Assembly (NCBI RefSeq): GCF_009696375.1 | Contig: NZ_VUMD01000006.1 | Span: 62,001 to 126,000, forward strand | Length of the DNA stretch: 64,000 nucleotides | Direction of reading: 5' to 3' | Origin: Clostridium porci | GTDB taxonomy: Bacteria; Bacillota; Clostridia; Lachnospirales; Lachnospiraceae | Part shown: positions 58,026 to 64,000 of the stretch, one piece after another | Layout: each line of letters starts with the position of its first letter | Position numbering within the stretch: position 1 is the first letter of the stretch | Made by a program: the position numbers and the translations under genes | Notes under the pieces: generated by a model | Seen by the model: only the letters and a program-made list of their open reading frames with translations | What the model was told of the DNA's origin: nothing | Database searches by the model: none

Positions 58026-58568
58026 ATGACGTTAGAAACAAAAGCAGATCTGCTCTTAATGCAGCTTTTAGATTATGACATTGAAACCGGAGAACATTCT
58101 ATGCGTGTGGCGGAATTGGCTGCCAAAATCGGCAAGGCTCTTCATCTGTCTGGAGATGCCATATGTACGCTCAAAACCGCCGCTCTGTTACATGATATCG
58201 GAAAGCTCTGCATTCCGGATTCTATTTTGCAAAAACCCGGACGCTTAACCGATGAGGAATACGAAACAATGAAACAGCATACGAGTAAAGGCTTTTGCCT
58301 TTTGGCACAGTTGGGATTCCCCAGAGAGATCTGTATGGTTGCTCTGGATCATCACGAACGTTTGGATGGCAATGGTTATGGAAAGAAACGGGATTTTTCC
58401 AATTTTTCCAAAATTGTATATGTTGCCGACTGCTTCGATGTCATGAGTCATGGGTGCATGTACCAGTCGCCTCGTACTGTGGATCAGATTCGTTCCGAAC
58501 TTCAGCGCTGTTCCGGCACACAATTCGATCCTGAAATTGCCGAAGTGTGTTCTGTGCTCTTTTTATAA
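58026..58568 (+). CDS. HD-GYP-type phosphodiesterase domain protein
   Basis: 180 residues, single domain without sensor. ETGEHSMRVAELAAKIGKAL, ALLHDIGKLCIPD (HD pair), and LDHHERLDGNGYGKKR (HHE plus GNGYG) follow the HD-GYP order, then VYVADCFDVMSHG. The GYP triad reads GYG here. HD-GYP proteins usually hydrolyse cyclic di-GMP in the cytoplasm. It could link the element's envelope genes to host signalling, but that is only a hypothesis. Plus strand, GGAGGATTTTTT upstream of ATG. Confidence 0.85.
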   Translation: MTLETKADLLLMQLLDYDIETGEHSMRVAELAAKIGKALHLSGDAICTLKTAALLHDIGKLCIPDSILQKPGRLTDEEYETMKQHTSKGFCLLAQLGFPREICMVALDHHERLDGNGYGKKRDFSNFSKIVYVADCFDVMSHGCMYQSPRTVDQIRSELQRCSGTQFDPEIAEVCSVLFL

Positions 58569-58588
58569 TATATGGATGATTGAATCGA

Positions 58589-58621
58589 AAAACGGACAGA
58601 CCATCATGGGCTGTCCGTCTC
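58589..58621 (+). terminator. Terminator-like hairpin after HD-GYP gene
   Basis: ACGGACAG/CTGTCCGT perfect stem with an 11-nt loop; a short T-rich stretch follows. Confidence 0.7.
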
Positions 58622-58784
58622 TGTTTAGGATACAAAAGAAAAACTGTTTTTCGTTTTTTATCCCCTGTTTAGGGTTTGTTGGAAAACTTCGTTCCTTTCC
58701 TCCACCCTCTTGTTTAGGATACAAAAGGAAAACTTTTTACCCTTGTTTAGGATACAAAAGGAATGTTTAGGAAATTAAAGGAAA
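58622..58784 (+). repeat. Five direct repeats of TGTTTAGGATACAAAAGGAA
   Basis: Copies start at 58622, 58666 (degenerate), 58711, 58744 and 58764. The last two are exactly adjacent, the others 33 to 45 bp apart. The unit is 20 bp. They fill the gap between the convergent HD-GYP and SleB genes. Candidates are a second set of iterons or a partition site; no rep or par gene adjoins, so the function is open. Confidence 0.75.
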
Positions 58785-58790
58785 GAAACA

Positions 58791-59423
58791 TTAGTAATAG
58801 CAGTATTTGTGATACTTGGTACTAACATAGGTTCCGCTTCCTTGTCTTGCCTTGCTCTGATACACGACGTTCGCCGGCAAGATGCTGCCATTCTCCAAAA
58901 GCCATTTTGCATTTCTGTAATTGGCTTCTGTCGGCTGTCTGTAATAATTGCCGTCCCAGGTACATGCATACTGACCTTTCTGGAAGACGACTCCTCGAAT
59001 CGTGTTCGGGTATGCACGATGCTTAACGCGGTTTAATACAACTGATCCGACATAACGCTGCTCTTCGTCTGGGTAGGTATGGGCCTCACCACATAAAACA
59101 TGTGCTAAGACTTCCAAGTCATCCTGAGAATAAGACTGCGTCTGTGCCGGTGCCGGCGCAGGTTCGGGTGCAGGTGCCGCTTGCTCTTCTGCGACCGCTT
59201 CTGCCTGTTCTGCTACCTGGGTTTCATCGGTACGAAATCCATCAACAATCCCATCAAACTCTTCCTCATAAACGGTGGAAACACCGGCTTCATCCAATTC
59301 TGCTACCGGTACGATTTCCTTTGCCGGCATGCCTCCAGGGCCTTCTGAGGCAAACGCAGAGCATGTCATGATCACCAGCATTGCGACAGTAGTTCCAGTT
59401 ACTTTCCATAAACGTGTTTTCAT
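58791..59423 (-). CDS. Secreted SleB-type cell wall hydrolase
   Basis: 210 residues from ATG 59423 (GAAGGAAGAA upstream). A signal peptide (MKTRLWKVTGTTVAMLVIMT, to about residue 26) and a Pro/Ala/Glu-rich linker (about 70-90) precede a Hydrolase_2 domain: EVLAHVLCGEAHTYPDEEQR with the catalytic Glu, VVLNRVKHRAYP and WLLENGSILPANVVYQSKAR. This family includes SleB, a lytic enzyme of spore cortex. On an accessory element it is likely a wall-remodelling enzyme. Own promoter box at 59493. Confidence 0.88.
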   Translation of the reverse strand: MKTRLWKVTGTTVAMLVIMTCSAFASEGPGGMPAKEIVPVAELDEAGVSTVYEEEFDGIVDGFRTDETQVAEQAEAVAEEQAAPAPEPAPAPAQTQSYSQDDLEVLAHVLCGEAHTYPDEEQRYVGSVVLNRVKHRAYPNTIRGVVFQKGQYACTWDGNYYRQPTEANYRNAKWLLENGSILPANVVYQSKARQGSGTYVSTKYHKYCYY

Positions 59424-59492
59424 TTCATTTCTTCCTTTCAATTTTTTGCCTGTTTAGGCTGTTGTTTGATTGTGCAAAAAACGCACGGGGCA

Positions 59493-59521
59493 ATTATGGA
59501 ACCAGATTCACGATTTTTGCA
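59493..59521 (-). promoter_or_regulatory. CATAAT promoter box
   Basis: CATAATTGCC (-10 at 59493-59498), 70 bp before ATG 59423; the -35 position reads TGCAAA. Confidence 0.45.
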
Positions 59522-59558
59522 CAAAAAAACTGTCACGCATTTCACGCAACAGCTTTTT
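59518..59558 (-). terminator. Rho-independent terminator
   Basis: Minus-strand stem AGCTGTTGCG/CGTGACAGT with loop TGAAATG, TTTTTTT tail. Confidence 0.7.
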
Positions 59559-59582
59559 TATGGATATTGAGATAGTCGAATT

Positions 59583-60173
59583 TTAATTTTCTTCTACCGC
59601 ATACAGATACATATTGGAATTTTTGGACATCAGTTCCATAGCCTTCTCCAAATTGTCTCCCTTCACATTCATATGTGTCTTGAGGAATTGAAGGGCCGCT
59701 TCTTCATCTTCCAGCCATGCATCGATGAGATTTTCCTGATGCTCACCTTGTGTTCCCCATATGCGAAAACGATGTGGAAAAAATCGTCCATCGCTGTCAT
59801 TTGTAGAAGCAATGTGCTCTTGCGGTTCGTCTTCTCGATACACGAAATTGATCTCCGGGTCATCCTGCAACAAGGCGCTTATGACATCCGGGCTGGCTCT
59901 CCAGCAATCTTGTACCTCAACCTTAAAATATGGGCCATGGCTATCTTCTTGCAGCTCTGAGAGATCCACAACGAATCCACGCCCAGTTGTGCGACGCCCT
60001 TCTGGTATGCCAAGTTCTCGTTGTAACACCTCATAATCACATTCTCCACTCTCAGATGGAATTCTGCGATTTTGCACGCCTTTCAGCACTTCCTCTAATA
60101 TCTCTCGAAATTGTGCTAAACTCTCCCTGTTCTCCGCGAAAAACACATAATCGGTACAACATACGTTTGCCAT
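59583..60173 (-). CDS. Hypothetical protein (Api92-like start)
   Basis: 196 residues from ATG 60173 (AAAGGAGAAGGAA). The start MANVCCTDYVFFAENRESLA resembles the opening of Api92-like ferredoxin-fold proteins of phages and plasmids, which begin MANWCxN and continue with a beta strand; the later YFKVEVQDCWRASPDVISAL fits the same family's second part. The resemblance is weak. No catalytic motif is visible. It lies 11 bp after the gene at 60185. Confidence 0.65.
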   Translation of the reverse strand: MANVCCTDYVFFAENRESLAQFREILEEVLKGVQNRRIPSESGECDYEVLQRELGIPEGRRTTGRGFVVDLSELQEDSHGPYFKVEVQDCWRASPDVISALLQDDPEINFVYREDEPQEHIASTNDSDGRFFPHRFRIWGTQGEHQENLIDAWLEDEEAALQFLKTHMNVKGDNLEKAMELMSKNSNMYLYAVEEN

Positions 60174-60184
60174 TTCCTTCTCCT

Positions 60185-60389
60185 TTACATCATTTCCATA
60201 CCGGCACAAATCGTTTCTTGACTCAACAAATCGCCGATCTCCACGGAAAATTTATCTGCATCATCCGGCAAAAGGTCCTGCACTGCCTCTGCCGCCTTCT
60301 CGACACCTTCATCGAGCGAATCAGCTGCGACAGTGATTTTTCCTTTGCCGTTATAACCATATTCGAACGTATACTCACATTTTTTTCAT
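60185..60389 (-). pseudogene. Small acidic protein gene, frame broken in an A7 run after the start
   Basis: An ATG at 60389, behind the strongest ribosome binding site of the area (AAAAGGAGGAGTCA), is followed by seven A residues and then TGTGA, so the frame ends at once. One A less gives ATG-AAA-AAA-TGT-GAG and a 66-residue protein with TFEYGYNGKGKITVAADSLD and ICAGMEMM at its end. The downstream frame is clearly coding-like. With six A residues the upstream gene would end at TGA exactly here as well. Either this is an indel, a sequence error or a slippage site. Confidence 0.65.
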
Positions 60390-60546
60390 TGACTCCTCCT
60401 TTTGGGACAACTTTCTTATGATCCACCATAGACCTGTTACTGTCCGTCCTTTCTTCTTTTGTTTCTGTTTTACACAATTTTTCTTCACATTCCAGACAGT
60501 CCAGATATAACACTGGACTGCCTGTGATTGGGCATTTTCTTGCCAT
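60223..60546 (-). CDS. Small Cys-rich protein (true end probably near 60377)
   Basis: From ATG 60546 (AGGAGTCAACC upstream) the frame begins MARKCPITGSPVLYLDCLEC, a CxxC-type small metal-binding protein. As written it runs to 60223, but the part after VVPKGGVNEKN is a basic, arginine-rich shadow of the gene on the other frame. If the A7 run had six bases, this protein would end at about 57 residues, 10 bp inside the next gene. So only the first 57 residues are trusted. Function unknown. Confidence 0.6.
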   Translation of the reverse strand: MARKCPITGSPVLYLDCLECEEKLCKTETKEERTDSNRSMVDHKKVVPKGGVNEKNVSIRSNMVITAKEKSLSQLIRSMKVSRRRQRQCRTFCRMMQINFPWRSAIC

Positions 60547-60599
60547 GGTTGACTCCTGTCTTTCCTCCATGAATGTGGATGCGAAAAGGCGACATCGCC

Positions 60600-60845
60600 T
60601 CATCTGCACACTTTGACACAGTGTTTTGGGATTTTGACGATATGTTTATCTCGGCTGATCAACATCGCTTTGTCCACTGATTCTCGCATCGGCACAAAAT
60701 GGAAAGGTTCGTCACTGATCGGTGGTTCTAAACAACCCTTTCCTTTTGAAATGGTCGCAGAGATCCTAAACGTTTCTGTGATCGCCCTATCAAGCATCTC
60801 TTTCGAGTGATTGATTAGCAGATGTTCCTGATCTGTGTGTTCCAT
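60600..60845 (-). CDS. Hypothetical protein
   Basis: 81 residues, ATG 60845 behind AAGGAGGTTCT. It has an acidic-helical start (LLINHSKEMLDRAITETFRI) and a C-terminal KHIVKIPKHCVKVCR. No known motif. It sits in the series of short genes between 61436 and 59583 that probably share a transcript from 62654. Confidence 0.7.
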   Translation of the reverse strand: MEHTDQEHLLINHSKEMLDRAITETFRISATISKGKGCLEPPISDEPFHFVPMRESVDKAMLISRDKHIVKIPKHCVKVCR

Positions 60846-60878
60846 AGAACCTCCTTCTCTTCATCCGGTCATAGCGTG

Positions 60879-61436
60879 TTAGTTGTAATGTACGTTGATT
60901 ATTACATACTCTTCCGGATGCTCATGAATGTCTTTCAGTGTTTCTTTGGAGATTAACACCTGAAAATCATCGCAGTTATCATCATCGCATACCAATTTCG
61001 GACAGCCATAGTATGGCATCCCCTGCAGTACAGTCAGTGCTTTGTAGCACTCATACAGACAGTTTGAAAAGCTCTGACCGGCTGCAATGTCATCTTTTAT
61101 CTGCTGGTCCATCGAAACCATATTGCCAAAGAATGTGGCAAGATTATTCCAACCACTGTCGTGTGACACATGCTCGGCCGTCAGGAAACTTTCTGTGATC
61201 TGTTTGATGAACTGGGTGTTCCACGTATCTGCTTCCTTTCGAATCACATCCGGCTGCTCTTCGCCTGAGATGAAATCCTGCGTTGCATCTGTATCCGGCT
61301 TTTCTTTGATGTAATCAAACAGTGTGTGTCGATGCTGTTCCAGTTTTTCAGACGCATATACATACACTGTCTTGTGGTTGATCTTCTCGTATGATTTTAA
61401 TTCTGTGACCTTCATTAAAATACGAAATGTACTCAT
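60879..61436 (-). CDS. Hypothetical protein
   Basis: 185 residues from ATG 61436 (AAAGGAGAAAAATTG; an upstream ATG at 61481 lacks a site). It contains the segments SYEKINHKTVYVYASEKLEQ and LYECYKALTVLQGMPYYG, and a pair of acidic-cysteine stretches (CDDDNCDDF). Probably cytosolic. No family recognised. Confidence 0.7.
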   Translation of the reverse strand: MSTFRILMKVTELKSYEKINHKTVYVYASEKLEQHRHTLFDYIKEKPDTDATQDFISGEEQPDVIRKEADTWNTQFIKQITESFLTAEHVSHDSGWNNLATFFGNMVSMDQQIKDDIAAGQSFSNCLYECYKALTVLQGMPYYGCPKLVCDDDNCDDFQVLISKETLKDIHEHPEEYVIINVHYN

Positions 61437-61491
61437 CAATTTTTCTCCTTTGCTTTTATGGTCCTTATGTTTATCCGACATTTTACTGCCT

Positions 61492-61887
61492 TTAACAGCC
61501 CAGAACCGGTATTACATGCACGTCTATTCCTGCATCCTTTGCAATATCGATCATGTTTCTGGTGCCGCGGCTCTTACCATCCCAGAATGCCAACAAAACA
61601 CCGATTGCTTCCCTGGCGTAGTTAAGCATCTGACGATTGCGAATGGGGCCGGCATGATTTCCATATTTCTGCCAATCAGCCGGAAAACGCACCAGTTTGT
61701 ATTTGTGCGATCTGGCAAACCGTTCCCCTAACAGATCTGCCCCTCTGGCGCCGCCAGAAACAATGGTAATGGTGCAGTCTGGATGCTGGGATTTCAGCCA
61801 GTCCACCAGGGCCGCCGCTTCTGTTTCCAGAAGCTCATAACGGTTAAAATCTCTGGTGCCAGCAATGATGACTCTAATTTCCTGCAT
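61492..61887 (-). CDS. YspA-like SLOG-domain protein (DUF2493-like)
   Basis: 131 residues. The Rossmann-like SLOG fold is shown by VIIAGTRDFNRYELL at the start, TIVSGGARGADLLGERFA near 45-62 with the nucleotide-binding glycine loop, FPADWQKYGNHAGPIRNRQM near 78-97, and VLLAFWDGKSRGTRNMID. SLOG proteins bind nucleotide or ADP-ribose-derived ligands, and some serve in defence. It overlaps the NADAR gene by 14 bp, suggesting a joint function. No effector domain is attached. Confidence 0.85.
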   Translation of the reverse strand: MQEIRVIIAGTRDFNRYELLETEAAALVDWLKSQHPDCTITIVSGGARGADLLGERFARSHKYKLVRFPADWQKYGNHAGPIRNRQMLNYAREAIGVLLAFWDGKSRGTRNMIDIAKDAGIDVHVIPVLGC

Positions 61888-62620
61888 AGCCTTCTATCTC
61901 CTTTCGAAACGCTTCTCGCAGCTGCATCAGACTTCTGCCAAGCATATTCTGTCCCTGATTCTTACATTTCGCACAGTGACAGCTTCCCCAGTAGTTATCG
62001 TGCCAGGTATTTCCCTCTATCAGCACTTTGTCTCCTGTGTCCAGCAGCTTCTTTAAAAACTCCGGATTCTGTTGGAACTTTGCCTGAAGGATGCCAATCA
62101 TTTCAACGACTTTAATATCCTCCCAGTTGTTGCGAAGGTTTACTCGTCTTCCCAGACGTTTGGCTTCGGCCGGGGCTAAGATTGCGAACTCCTTACTTCG
62201 TGCTGGATCCTTTTGGGCCTGGAACGCCGCCTCTGCATTGTGAAACGTTACTCCGTTATAGCGGATTTTTACAGGGTAAAAGTTACTGAGAAAATCAAAT
62301 TCATCTCGGAACGCTGCAATGCTTGCCTTTTCCTGCTGATCCTGTAAATACTCCTCAAATTCTTTTGCGGTCAACAACCGCCGCATATACGGAATATCCA
62401 GGTATTCACTTTCCAGAAATTCATCAAAGCACGCCCAAAGTTCTCCATCAAATCCAGCTTTTTCAAAATCTGCAAATGCTGTTTTTGGTGAACACCATTC
62501 TCTTGTTTCATCATCTTCCCACCAGCCCTGCATGCAATCCATGAGATCGTCTAACGATTTTCCATGACTCAGCATCCAGTCCAGCTGATATTTTTGATAC
62601 GCTTTTGCTTTAATATCCAT
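61874..62620 (-). CDS. NADAR-domain protein
   Basis: 248 residues. An N-terminal 95-residue helical region (QKYQLDWMLSHGKSLDDLMD) is followed by a NADAR/YbiA-like domain: DEFDFLSNFYPVKIRYNGVTF, HNAEAAFQAQKD, LGRRVNLR and WHDNYWGSCHCAK. NADAR proteins hydrolyse N-glycosidic bonds; some remove ADP-ribose from guanine in DNA and act as antitoxins for DarT-like enzymes. Start ATG 62620 behind GGAGGTTACG. The C-terminus overlaps the SLOG gene. The promoter box is at 62654. Confidence 0.85.
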   Translation of the reverse strand: MDIKAKAYQKYQLDWMLSHGKSLDDLMDCMQGWWEDDETREWCSPKTAFADFEKAGFDGELWACFDEFLESEYLDIPYMRRLLTAKEFEEYLQDQQEKASIAAFRDEFDFLSNFYPVKIRYNGVTFHNAEAAFQAQKDPARSKEFAILAPAEAKRLGRRVNLRNNWEDIKVVEMIGILQAKFQQNPEFLKKLLDTGDKVLIEGNTWHDNYWGSCHCAKCKNQGQNMLGRSLMQLREAFRKEIEGYAGN

Positions 62621-62653
62621 CGTAACCTCCTATACCTTTTCTTTTTCACGCTA

Positions 62654-62682
62654 ATTATGGAACTGTATGGTCTGTGCAAAAA
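62654..62682 (-). promoter_or_regulatory. CATAAT promoter box of the NADAR operon
   Basis: CATAATTAGC (-10 at 62654-62659), 34 bp before ATG 62620; no ACCAAT block at -35. Confidence 0.45.
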
Positions 62683-62716
62683 AGAAAACCGGGGCCTTTG
62701 GGCTTCCCGGTTTCTT
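62674..62716 (-). terminator. Rho-independent terminator
   Basis: Minus-strand stem GAAACCGGG/CCCCGGTTTTC with loop AAGCCCAAAGGC and TTTTTTG tail; after the 62724 stop. Confidence 0.85.
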
Positions 62717-62723
62717 AAAAAGA

Positions 62724-63683
62724 TTAGTCTCTATCCACATACGCATCGTATGGTACAATGCGATTGGTCATCTCCTTGAAGTGGTCGTAATCGCCCTGCA
62801 GGCTGTCGTAAATGCAAAGCACATCCTCGACGTTGCAGACAGTTGCATTCAGACGGTCATATAAGGACTCCACATCTTCTGAAGTCTGCAGTGCAGTCAG
62901 AACATATGGTGCCATAGCGATTGTTACGCCATGCTGATCCAGCTCTCGTTTGAACTGTAAATACTGCGGATCGTCAATGACGTCCGGGAACTTTAAGGCA
63001 TTGGTACGGTCGGTCTGATCATAGGTGATCGCCGCTTCAACTTTCTCTGCCATTCCTGCTTCCTCGGTCTCCTCTACAGGTGCTGCCTCAAGAACGGGAT
63101 CTTCCACATCCTCAGAGACATCAGAATCCATTTCCTCGGCGGATTCATTGGCATTTTCTGTCTCAGCAGCCGGATCCTCCGGCGGGTTCATGCCGAATTC
63201 CTGAGACATCGCCTCAGCATCTTCGCCGCCCGGGACGTTCACCTTCTCTTCTTCACCGGCATCTGCCGGTTTTGCCTGAACCTTCTCGGCCTTTTTGGTG
63301 CCTCGTTTACCGGCAGCCTTTTTGGTGTTCTTTTTGTAGATCTCTAATGCTTCCTTTAAGGAAGATACGACATACAGGGTGTATTTGTCGTTATGGATCT
63401 CTGTTTTCTGAAGCTGCTTGACCTCATTTTCTTCGAGGATCAAAATGCCATCCTCATTTCTCCACATCAGGTTTCCGATGGTCACACCAACGTCGATGGC
63501 CGGCTCTCCAATTGTCATGATCTCCATATAGCCATCTTTGAGCGCGGATGCGTTCAGAAGAATGTGCTCCTTTACAGACATGGTGTCGGTCTCGTTATAG
63601 AGTACGCACAGAGGAATGTCGGCCAGCTTCTTAAACTCGCCCTGCTCCTCCAACAGTTTACGCACTTTCATTGCAATGTACAT
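62724..63683 (-). CDS. Hypothetical acidic protein
   Basis: 319 residues. A compact N-terminal domain (about 1-115: VRKLLEEQGEFKKLADIPLC) is followed by a Lys-rich stretch (KNTKKAAGKRGTKKAEK) and a very acidic low-complexity linker (about 150-225), then a helical C-terminal domain (about 240-315). The linker looks disordered. Start ATG 63683 behind AAAGGAGAAGCCT, with a promoter box at 63732. Possibly a scaffold or regulator; no family recognised. Confidence 0.7.
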   Translation of the reverse strand: MYIAMKVRKLLEEQGEFKKLADIPLCVLYNETDTMSVKEHILLNASALKDGYMEIMTIGEPAIDVGVTIGNLMWRNEDGILILEENEVKQLQKTEIHNDKYTLYVVSSLKEALEIYKKNTKKAAGKRGTKKAEKVQAKPADAGEEEKVNVPGGEDAEAMSQEFGMNPPEDPAAETENANESAEEMDSDVSEDVEDPVLEAAPVEETEEAGMAEKVEAAITYDQTDRTNALKFPDVIDDPQYLQFKRELDQHGVTIAMAPYVLTALQTSEDVESLYDRLNATVCNVEDVLCIYDSLQGDYDHFKEMTNRIVPYDAYVDRD

Positions 63684-63731
63684 AGGCTTCTCCTTTTCTT
63701 TCTCTTTGATACCTTTATTTGGTTCTCTGTA

Positions 63732-63760
63732 ATTATGAGTTCTGATTTCCCTTTATAACA
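63732..63760 (-). promoter_or_regulatory. CATAAT promoter box
   Basis: CATAATTACA (-10 at 63732-63737), 49 bp before ATG 63683; -35 position TGTTAT. Confidence 0.45.
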
Positions 63761-63806
63761 CATGGTCCATTTTTGTGATGCGATTGCTGCAAAATATCTG
63801 TTTTTT

Positions 63807-63816
63807 CTTATCCGCA
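63807..63816 (+). promoter_or_regulatory. CTTATCCGCA dispersed motif
   Basis: One variant base from CATATCCGCA, on the plus strand, between the 63848 terminator and the 63732 promoter; the nearest downstream gene in its direction is convergent. Confidence 0.4.
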
Positions 63817-63847
63817 AGGTTTTCATGTAGCCGTATCTTTTCAACAA

Positions 63848-63880
63848 GAAAAAAAGAAGGCGTAACCCTCCTCTTTTCAC
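63848..63880 (-). terminator. Probable rho-independent terminator
   Basis: Minus-strand GAGGAGG/CCTTCTT stem with GTTACG loop and a seven-T tail, 6 bp after the stop of the right-edge gene. Confidence 0.6.
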
Positions 63881-63885
63881 GGATC

Positions 63886-64000
63886 TTAACAGTAACACTC
63901 CTGGTACAGCTGTGCAACGTCGTTTCTTACCAGCGTAGACATATGGTAACGGTGCGGCAGGACTGTCATATCCAAAAGCATCTTGCCTTCCTTCATCAAG
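63886..64000 (-). CDS. Hypothetical protein, C-terminal part (runs off right edge)
   Basis: The last 37 codons of a gene that starts outside the window. The visible end (KEGKMLLDMTVLPHRYHMS, then VRNDVAQLYQECYC) reads as coding sequence in this frame, and a terminator follows. Nothing can be said about its role. Confidence 0.55.
   Translation of the reverse strand, partial: LMKEGKMLLDMTVLPHRYHMSTLVRNDVAQLYQECYC

Noticed and set aside
58622-58784. CRISPR-like array
   Set aside because: Gaps between repeats vary from 0 to 25 bp and have no uniform spacers.
60223-60385. Arginine-rich C-terminal part of the 60546 frame
   Set aside because: It lies over a more protein-like frame (60185-60379) and appears only because of the A7 run.
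1-64000. Jumbo phage or prophage
   Set aside because: No capsid, portal, terminase, tail or integrase gene; initiator plus iterons fit a plasmid.

Overview
The window looks like part of a large plasmid (or plasmid-like extrachromosomal element) of an anaerobic, low-to-mid GC Gram-positive gut bacterium, most likely a Clostridia/Lachnospiraceae member. Evidence: strong AGGAGG ribosome binding sites before nearly every gene; a winged-helix replication initiator (29009-29914) beside perfect 21-bp iterons (30430-30492); TraX, a tandem-OB SSB, a viroplasmin-RNase H, a bacterial group II intron, a giant SpaA/CnaB adhesin and DUF5688-type genes typical of Clostridia mobile elements. There are no capsid, tail, terminase, rRNA or tRNA genes, so I do not call it a phage or a chromosome.

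Layout (almost everything is on the minus strand and so read right to left). 1-7743: small accessory genes with a macro domain protein, a YhaM-like exonuclease, a broken DNA methylase, a radical-SAM remnant and a split conserved protein. 7877-24702: envelope genes: flotillin/SPFH, PH-domain protein, NlpC/P60, an 11.5-kb CnaB adhesin with a coupled membrane protein, and a secreted transglutaminase-like protein. 24830-30670: SSB, an unknown protein with repeated N-C motifs, then the initiator, a HipA-like kinase and an unknown partner in one operon, and the putative origin. 30671-37234: an O-antigen-ligase-like membrane protein and a LigA (NAD-dependent ligase) operon. 37505-46286: LytR-CpsA-Psr protein, SecE and SecY, and two secreted proteins with cell-wall-binding repeats. 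46346-48230: group II intron. 48276-59423: FtsH, C5 DNA methyltransferase, TraX with an apparently dead RNase H, an XRE regulator, a class A penicillin-binding protein, an HD-GYP protein and a SleB-type hydrolase. 59583-64000: small accessory genes, SLOG and NADAR proteins.

How it may work together (inference): the element carries what resembles its own envelope kit: a second SecYE translocon, the membrane quality-control pair FtsH plus SPFH, a peptidoglycan synthase, an LCP ligase, several wall hydrolases and wall-bound surface proteins. Six of these operons share one unusual promoter, AAAACCAAT-N17-CATAAT on the minus strand, suggesting co-regulation. A second dispersed intergenic motif, CATATCCGCA, occurs at least 14 times, including as inverted pairs near the origin and at the FtsH start. 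Only three genes are on the plus strand (37505, 55097, 58026); one is an XRE regulator and one an HD-GYP signalling protein.

Caution: four reading-frame breaks fall in or beside short A tracts (about 5480, 7570, 49150 and 60384), so sequence error, mutation and real recoding all have to be considered there.
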